Origin: Tubiluchus corallicola
Taxonomy: Eukaryota; Priapulida; Priapulimorpha; Priapulimorphida; Tubiluchidae
Direction: 5' to 3'
Assembly: GCA_030141605.1 (NCBI GenBank)
Contig: JAQGDQ010000471.1
Coordinates: forward strand, 62,001-126,000
DNA: 64,000 nucleotides
A program made the translations under genes and the position numbers. Positions 57,176-64,000 of the stretch are shown here, piece by piece (positions within the stretch are counted from its first letter, which is position 1; the number at the start of each line of letters is the position of its first letter). Under the pieces are notes generated by a model. The model saw only the letters and a list, made by a program, of their open reading frames with translations, made no database searches and was not told where the DNA came from.

Positions 57176-58448
57176 ATGGAACTTTTTCCACTTTTGCTGG
57201 TTTTTTGCTGCATCGCTTTTGTGGTTTCTCACCCATGTCTTGAAGATTACACACTTGTACAATTTGATGATAAAACAGAGAAGTGTTACAAGCTTTTAAT
57301 GGACAAAACGAGAAATTTGAAGCAAGCCGGGCAAGAATGCAAAAAAGATAAGAATGCGGATAGAACAAAAGCAGAACTGGTTACCGTTTTATCTCAGGAA
57401 AAAGTGAACAAACTAACGACCGATTTGAATCTGAATGAACTCTTGTCGAACTCAGCAGCTATGGGTGAGTTCACATTTTTCACTAATTTCTACTTCTACA
57501 TATTATCGATTATGAATTATGAATCGTCAGGTGTTAGACATTGGTTGCATGGGTGATGCGGTGGCAGGACCGGATTAACGCATAAGCAGAGTAAGCACGT
57601 AAGCAGAGTAAGGCTGGGGGGGCACCAAACTAGCAAAAAATAATTTGAAAACAGATAAAATTTTAATAAAGTGAGTTAACGACCATAAACGTCTTACTCA
57701 GTTCAAAATGTGAGAATGATCAATTTTTTGTTGTTCTTGGCCGGCATATTAACTTATTTAATTAAAATTTCATTTTGACGTCATGTGATACCCCAAAATC
57801 ATGACCCAGATGAACTCTGATATATATGAAACTCTCTCACCAAACTCTTCTATCTGGCTAGCTCTCTCTCTCTCTGTCTCTCTTTCTCTCACTCTCTCTG
57901 TTTCTCTCTCTCTTTCTCTCGCTTCCTCCCTCTCCACGTGACGTTTAATGTTTCCTGTCTCCAGGAGCTCATGTCATAGCAATCGTCATTGTCTTTCTCC
58001 TTCCTCAAGATTTGACCATTCTGACCAATGAACTCTCATCTTCTCTTCATTATCTCATTACTAATATTGTTTATCCCGGCTCTTGTGATTGGCAGTAGTA
58101 GATTGTAAAATGATTTAGTATTTATCACGGCGCACTAATTCTAATATTTGTATCTTATTTAATTATAGGTCTATACCGTTTTTTGTAGGTTTCTGGACTT
58201 CGGAAAATGTGGCTGAAACAGCAATCATGTGGGATTCTCTTGATGACATTCTTCGTTTGAAGTGTGAGAAAAATGAAAACGAGTTTAATTTTAATGTGCT
58301 TGTAAAAATGAAGACCGAGAGCGTATCTCTGGGTAAGAAGAAAATGGGTTTAGCACTGGGTGAGGGAAACGGCGTTGGCACGTGGTATTTCGCCCCTGAA
58401 AATGAAAAATTTTATGCGATTTGTGAATTGCCAACAGAGGAAAATTAA
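57176..58448 (+). CDS. Secreted C-type-lectin-like protein, two exons (182 residues)
   Basis: Coding exons 57176-57464 and 58189-58448, donor ATGG|gtgagt and acceptor TTTTTTGTAG, phase 1, ending TAA. Residues 1-19 are a signal peptide (MELFPLLLVFCCIAFVVSH). The rest follows the C-type lectin-like plan: PCLEDYTLVQFDDKTEKCYK at the start, a second Cys in QAGQECKKDK, an ELVTVLSQEKVNKL helix, FWTSENV after the splice, and a closing W-Y-F-A-P...F-Y-A-I-C-E-L. The calcium/sugar triad (EPN or QPD with WND) is absent, so sugar binding is doubtful. It is likely a single-domain secreted recognition protein. The last exon is intact, and the broken exons at 30.6 and 40.6 kb are its relatives. Confidence 0.75.
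57465..58188. other. Intron of the lectin-like gene with a TC-rich tract
   Basis: Contains a (TCTC)n tract at about 57860-57930. Nothing else seen. Confidence 0.7.
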
Positions 58449-59679
58449 ACCCAAAATCACTTTTTAGTGCACATGTCTGTCACCACTCTCATTTTTCAGT
58501 TTTAATGGTATAGGTGAGTTTGTCACTTGTTTGGTCTCCACATGGCTTCCAGGTAATCCAGAATTAATAGTATCCAAAAATTCTGTGGGTTTCAAAGCCG
58601 CTTAAATATGCCGATGCCCAAGGACACACTTCAAACGTCGCGAAATTTTGGGGCTAATTTTGCTCTCGTTGAATACAAAGAAGTCCTAAATATTTTAGAT
58701 AAACGTGTTGTACAGATTAATTGTTAGGATAAGTGCTATTAGAATTTGTAAATTGATATTTTCTGTTAATTGTAAGCAGAGCATTTTAATAATAGTTAAA
58801 CAAGACAAAAGGCGTATCCAGGTGAGAAGCGAATACCCGAAGCTGCAGCTCATTCTTAACTACAACGCTTGTATATTAATTTGTAGTCATAAATTTGTTA
58901 GTAATTATACTAATCTTTGTTTTTGTTATGTGTTTGTGAATACTTTGTGTTAAATTTACCGAGCAAAAGGAAAAATGAAAATAAGTGTTTTAGTTTTTGC
59001 ACACTGTCTGTAGTACTGCCACAAACAACTTGCGAACTCGAGCAGTAAGTACTTAGGAGTTAGGATACGCTTAGCTAGGACTGGATTTCCAGATTTAAAA
59101 AGGTTCTCCAGCTTCCAGAAGTCGATGGGCGTTAACATTTTAGCTAGGCTCGTTACGGTAAATATTCGCTATTATTGTAGGCCTATGTTCTTGTATTACA
59201 TCTACAGTTATGATTTTTAAACAATTGTAATATAAGCTAATGAAATAAAATGTAGCGTAACGTTACGTAATGTAGAATAAAAGCATTTTAACTTCTGTTG
59301 CGGGATACAAAAGAAAATTTATTAGTATTTTTTTTGCACAAAATGTACATGATGTACGTCTCACAAGTCGCTGTTCACTTTTCATATTTTTAAGAAAGGA
59401 AAACGTTTGAACATTGAGACATATGAACTAAAACCTTGGGCAATTTTTTTAGTCAAATTAAATAAAAATCTGAAAAGAACTACTGCAATAGTAAGCTTTG
59501 CGATTTTGGCTACTTATTCAGGGACCTCAAGACACCGCAGAGACCAATTCGTTATCAAATCGAGTAAATTTTGCATTGAGACAGTCTCTCATAGTTCATG
59601 AGTGGTGTGGAAGGGTTACACTTTGTTGAAAAACTACATTGTTAATACTAAGATAATAATGCAGTCCATATGCGCTTGA
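58449..59679. other. 3' flank; no gene seen
   Basis: AT-rich DNA with several short frames lacking splice support. Confidence 0.4.
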
Positions 59680-59865
59680 CAAGAAAAAGACTAATAAGGC
59701 TAAATAAATTTTGTCAGGTTTACTCGGTCTTATATCACCTCAAGCTAAAAATAACGTGTCACGCAAGAACCCTGGGACAGATTTCCACAGATCTGACTAA
59801 CTTACCCAAGTTGCGCTGAATGGGCGCCTTCGGAATTTGTGCTTGCAGGCATGATTTGGTTCATA
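59680..59865. repeat. Dispersed repeat, copy 1
   Basis: Shares TTTGTCAGGTTTACTCGGTC, AGAACCCTGGGACAGATTTC and GTGCTTGCAGGCATG with 61345-61525, in the same orientation. Confidence 0.75.
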
Positions 59866-60039
59866 TATATATGGTTATATATTAACTTTTGTTTATTGAG
59901 CGTATTTATCACATACACATGGTGGACAGTAATAATTTTGAAAAAAAGACACGGCTCATACTCAGTACAAAGTCATAAAACATTAATCCTATATATAGGG
60001 TATTGTATATATGCTATATAGGATTATGTACTATACTAC

Positions 60040-60251
60040 AGGTTCTAAAATTCAATTTTTTTACACACAAATTTTTCTGTTTCGTGTTTCTTGTTTGTGA
60101 ATATATCTTTTACGGGGCTGCAGTCAGGAAATAATGTAATAGGAATTGCCAAATGTGCCTTTTGATTCGTGTAAGAGCTTGTCGAAATTGGAGAAAAATT
60201 TAGGAAAAAATTAGAAATCAAAGTGTATAGTGACTTTTGAGACACCCTGTA
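60040..60251. mobile_element. One end of a DNA transposon, probably mariner-like
   Basis: The segment ending AGTGACTTTTGAGACACCCTGTAT has the TACAGGGTGTCTCAAAAGTC terminus (minus strand) typical of mariner-like and related elements. The opposite end was not found, so the copy is partial. Confidence 0.4.
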
Positions 60252-61344
60252 TATTCTCATTCACGACACGAACCAACAATAATTTAACCAAACTTGACCA
60301 ACAGGGCCTGAAGCATGAACTAATTAATGTCAAACGTTGAAAGAAAACCCGGACGATTATATGTAGACATTAGTTCAAAATAAAGTATGTTCTAAATAAA
60401 TGAAAATTACAACAGCTTTTTAAAATCAAAGCTTAGATTAAATAATAATTGCCTCGGATAGTTAAATTTTGTTTAACGTTCAAAGCTACGCACGGCTCAG
60501 CGAATCCAATAAGACTGGTAATGGAGCCTTTTCATTGTCACATTCTCGCGGCTGACAATTAGGCGCGGTACCCTGATAAGCATGATCGTCAACTGCAGTG
60601 TTCGTCTGTGACATCAGTGTGACGTAGAACCCGTTTTTGTGGCATCACATCAGCGTCTTATAGCAATCTTTGTTTACGCAAACGTGCTTGACGCTCTAAG
60701 AAGTTGCCTACCATTGAACAAACTGCGGTTAGTTTGTGACGTAAGCGATATCTGTGTTCGGTTGCCGTTAATTAACTTTCAAAGATAACAGAAACAAATG
60801 TTCAATGGTGTTTCACTCGCAGGCTATTTGTTAGTGCAATCTTGGCAGCATGCCATGCCTTGTGACCGATTGTCTTTTTCAAATCTTGAGCTTCTTGAAC
60901 TTCGTAGAATACACTATGATTTGGCAATGTGTTATTCAATATTACATCAGACAGTGCTACAGACAAAGATGTAGTTTTTAGCAAAGCACCTTTATCTACT
61001 GTGACCAGGTCCGGGGGTTACCGCTTAAACTAACAGCACATTCACTGCCAATTTGATTGTTTCAAAAATTCTTACTCGAACGGAATAATTCTGAACTTCC
61101 AGAGTCTCTCGGCGATGCCCCCTTGGACTTTGCCCAGAGCAGCAAACTTTTTTAAAAACCGTTTAAAAGGTCTAAATCTTAATGATCTTTTAATAGGCGC
61201 TTGTAAGTAGCCTTGGCTCTTTGTGCATTTATCTGTAATCTTTTAACTAGCCCGTTTTACGTGTAAGAATTCATTCTGTGCTGTATGTACGTTTTATCCT
61301 GCCTTCTTGTAAATATTTTGTAAATGTGTGCAGGTTATTTTCAG
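60252..61344. other. No gene seen
   Basis: Unique DNA without supported exon. Confidence 0.4.
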
Positions 61345-61525
61345 ACAAGAAAAAGACTTATAAGGCTAAAAACGCTTCTTTTGTCAGGTTTGCTCGGTCA
61401 CATTTCACCTTAAGCTAGAAATGACCGCTCCCCTTCAAGAACCCTGGGACAGATTTCTGACAGATATAACTAATTTCTCCAAAACGTCCTTCGCAAAAAG
61501 TTGCGCTTGCAGGCATGGTTTGCTG
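61345..61525. repeat. Dispersed repeat, copy 2
   Basis: Second copy of 59680-59865, with about 80% of positions matching by eye. Confidence 0.7.
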
Positions 61526-61581
61526 AACAATATAAGTTGAGGAACGCTATAGACTGAAATTAAGACAGAAAACATTAGTAG

Positions 61582-61948
61582 TCAAAAGAACTTTTTATTT
61601 ACTTCTAATGAAAAGTAATTATGCCACGCTAAATATAATATAAATCGAAGGTAAAACAAAGAAGTAAGATTATTCTCCTTATTAGTGGCTGCCGCCATTC
61701 GGGATACGCCATTGCGCCGAACCATCAATCTTCCCAATGTTTTCCCAATCTTCCCGGAACCTAAGGGCTTTGGGCTATTTTTGTTACGCAATCTACGTTT
61801 GTGGGAAACTTGCGCACAGAGGCTGCTAGCTGAGCACACCTGCATTGCGGATGTTATTTTTGAAGCTAATTTAGCCACCACATTGGATATGATTATTCGG
61901 ATGGAGTTGGGATGTCAATACTCAAACTCGGGAGTCGGTACCCACTAG
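61582..61948. other. Overlapping small frames, unassigned
   Basis: Both strands are open here for about 90-100 codons (plus MAAAIRDTPLRRTINLPN; minus MVAKLASKITSAMQVCSASS). Composition is more protein-like than in neighbouring DNA, but there is no splice context or recognisable domain. Confidence 0.15.
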
Positions 61949-62213
61949 AACTGCTAAATAGACTACCATGTTGGACTACTATGTCCTTATGGTGTTTTGG
62001 ACGCCATTTTGGTTTCGTTTTGAGATCGCATTTACAATTACGACTTGAGTACAAACGTCACTAAGGAAGATCGACTCCGACATATTAGCCGGCGAGTAAA
62101 ACCAAAAAAAAATTCCCCATTGAAAACGACAAGAAAAAGAAACAGTAATACATAATATCAGCATAAACAAATTAATCACTATCAAATAGAAAGCAATTCC
62201 ATGTACTCTAGAG

Positions 62214-62826
62214 CAGTGGTTCGTAACCTGGGTTCGATCGAACCCTAGGGGTTCGGTGAGTCGATCTCAGGGGTTCGGCAGAGCCTCCGCCGCAGAGGTC
62301 CGGACACACTTGAATTATCGCGTAAATTCGCGATGACACACATGCCCCGCTTGGCCATCACTGGCTGCAGATGATCATGCTACACAAATGAACAAGTATC
62401 CAGTTATTGCTAAGAAAGCCCTGGATTTTTTTATACCATTTGTTACAACATATCTTTGTGAGCAATTCTTTTCGAGGATGCTGGACATAAAAACGAAGAA
62501 AAGGAACAGACTTTGCTGTGAAATGACATGAGAGTGGCACTTGCCAAGGTAAAGCCACGCATATCTGAACTGGTCTCTCAAAGGCAACAGCAGAAGTCAC
62601 ACTGATTTGCAGGTACGTAATTTGTTGTGAGTTTATGCATTGTGTTGGTTTTGTTCTTTGAACAAGGTGATGTTCATGCACGGCTCATTTTGTGTACCAG
62701 TAAAAAACATATCTATGTCTTGAATTTGAAAAAAATCATATTTTATTTTTCACTAAAGAGGGGTTCGGTGAATGCGCAAATGAAACTGGTGGGGTTCGGT
62801 ACCTCCAACAAGGTTAAGAACCACTG
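62214..62826 (+). mobile_element. hAT-derived element, array copy 1
   Basis: Terminal inverted repeats CAGTGGTTCGTAACCTGGGT and its relative ending AAGGTTAAGAACCACTG. The 8-bp target-site duplication CTCTAGAG is at 62206-62213 and 62827-62834. This terminus is of the CAG(T)GGTTCTTAACC type seen in hAT (Charlie/ZBED-like) elements. Confidence 0.9.
62383..62604 (+). pseudogene. hAT transposase C-terminal (dimerisation) remnant
   Basis: The frame YPVIAKKALDFFIPFVTTYL then CEQFFSRMLDIKTKKRNRL matches the hATC dimerisation domain. An indel then shifts to NDMRVALAKVKPRISELVSQ and RQQQKSH before TGA at 62602. This C-terminus is typical of ZBED5/ZNF862-like hAT transposases. The DDE core is missing. 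The same remnant recurs at 63180 in the next unit. Confidence 0.75.
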
Positions 62827-63010
62827 CTCTAGAGTAATAACTCTGCAGTACAAACGTGACTAAGGAAGATCGACTCCGACATATTAGCCGGCGAGTAAAA
62901 CCAAAAAAATTCCCCATTGAAAACGACAAGAAAAACAAACAGTAATACATAATATCAGCATAAACAAATTAATCACTATCAAATAGAAAGCAATTCCATG
63001 TACTCTAGAG

Positions 63011-63623
63011 CAGTGGTTCTTAGCCTGGGTTCGATCGAACCCTAGGGGTTCGGTGAGTCGATCTCAGGGGTTCGGCAGAGCCTCCGCCACAGAGGTCTGG
63101 ACACACTTGAATTATCGTGTAAATTCGCGATGACACACATGCCCCGCTTGGCCATCACTGGCTGCAGATGATCATGCTACACAAATGAACAAGTATCCAG
63201 TTATTGCTAAGAAAGCCCTGGATTTTTTTATACCATTTGTTACAACATATCTTTGTGAGCAATTCTTTTCGAGGATGCTGGACATAAAAACGAAGAAAAG
63301 GAACAGACTTTGCTGTGAAATGACATGAGAGTGGCACTTGCCAAGGTAAAGCCACGCATATCTGAACTGGTCTCTCAAAGGCAACAGCAGAAGTCACACT
63401 GATTTGCAGGTACGTAATTTGTTGTGAGTTTATGCCTTGTGTTGGTTTTGTTCTTTGAACAAGGTGATGTTCATGCACGGCTCATTTTGTGTACCAGTAA
63501 AAAACATATCTATGTCTTGAATTTGAAAAAAATCATATTTTATTTTTCACTAAAGAGGGGTTCGGTGAATGCGCAAATGAAACTGGTGGGGTTCGGTACC
63601 TCCAACAAGGTTAAGAACCACTG
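63011..63623 (+). mobile_element. hAT-derived element, array copy 2
   Basis: Same as copy 1, with target-site duplication CTCTAGAG at 63003-63010 and 63624-63631. Differs by a handful of bases. Confidence 0.9.
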
Positions 63624-63807
63624 CTCTAGAGTAATAACTCTGCAGTACAAACGTGACTAAGGAAGATCGACTCCAACATATTAGCCGGCGAGTAAAACCA
63701 AAAAAATTCCCCATTGAAAACGACAAGAAAAACAAACAGTAATACATAATATCAGCATAAACAAATTAATCACTATCAAATAGAAAGCAATTCCATGTAC
63801 TCTAGAG

Positions 63808-64000
63808 CAGTGGTTCTTAACATGGGTTCGATCGAACCCTAGGGGTTTGGTGAGTCGATCTCAGGGGTTCGGCAGAGCCTCCGCCGCAGAGGTCTGGACA
63901 CACTTGAATTATCGTGTAAATTCGCGATGACACACATGCCCTGCTTGGCCATCACTGGCTGCAGATGATCATGCTACACAAATGAACAAGTATCCAGTTA
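63808..64000 (+). mobile_element. hAT-derived element, array copy 3 (cut by window end)
   Basis: Begins at the expected 797-bp step after CTCTAGAG (63800-63807) and runs off the window. Confidence 0.9.

Larger units (their letters stand above)
62047..64000. repeat. 797-bp tandem array of a hAT element plus flank
   Basis: Units repeat with an exact 797-bp step (element starts 62214, 63011, 63808). Each holds a 613-bp hAT-derived element and 184 bp of flank (ACTAAGGAAGATCGACTCC to ATTCCATGTA). Two complete units and the start of a third are in the window. Units differ by only a few substitutions, so amplification is recent. Confidence 0.95.

Noticed and set aside
60045-60260. 71-codon frame MRIYRVSQKSLYTL
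   Set aside because: Derived from reading through a transposon end; no protein support.

Overview
The window is nuclear DNA from an animal, probably a marine invertebrate. Genes are split by GT-AG introns, there is an interstitial CCCTAA-type telomere-like patch, and microsatellites and transposon remnants (hAT, pogo/Tc1-mariner-like, two or more non-LTR retrotransposon lineages, LTR-like palindromes) fill most of the non-coding space. The species cannot be assigned from sequence alone. Nothing suggests bacterial, organellar or contaminating DNA.

Layout. 1-16.1 kb (+): a decayed NLR-like (STAND) gene. Two tentative leader exons (2110, 4831) precede a helical N-terminal domain (10148-10296 and 11131 onward), a NACHT NTPase with winged helix (about 11527-12880) and a WD40-type region ending at 16091. 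Its helical N-terminus resembles MLKL/HeLo-type four-helix bundles. The frame carries a 5-nt duplication, two in-frame TGAs (both possible CGA decay) and a 1-nt frameshift. A strict 72-bp minisatellite whose units look like 3' splice sites lies just upstream of the first confident exon. 16.6-28.3 kb (+): a four-exon gene for an unrecognised 146-residue protein, with hAT and LTR-like insertions in and around it.

29.5-51.7 kb: a tandem segmental duplication. Each copy holds a broken C-type-lectin-like first exon (+), then an intact single-exon 742-residue cadherin-like membrane receptor (-). The two receptors differ in about 67 residues by hand count, concentrated in the N-terminus and the central cadherin-like part; the last ~160 residues are identical. 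Copy B has since gained a LINE (target-site duplication AGAA, empty site preserved in copy A) and a 3.4-kb inverted-repeat element containing a decayed spliced gene. 52-57 kb: retrotransposon fragments and microsatellites. 57.2-58.4 kb (+): an intact two-exon secreted C-type-lectin-like gene with a TATA box, the best relative of the two broken exons. 58.5-64 kb: dispersed repeats, ending in a 797-bp tandem array in which a hAT-derived element plus its flank has been multiplied and runs off the window.

The surviving protein-coding content therefore looks like recognition and innate-immunity type genes: cadherin-like receptors, a secreted lectin-like protein, and the relic of a NACHT-WD40 sensor with a possible cell-death-type N-terminus. 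Functional links among them are inference; the sequence shows only physical proximity.
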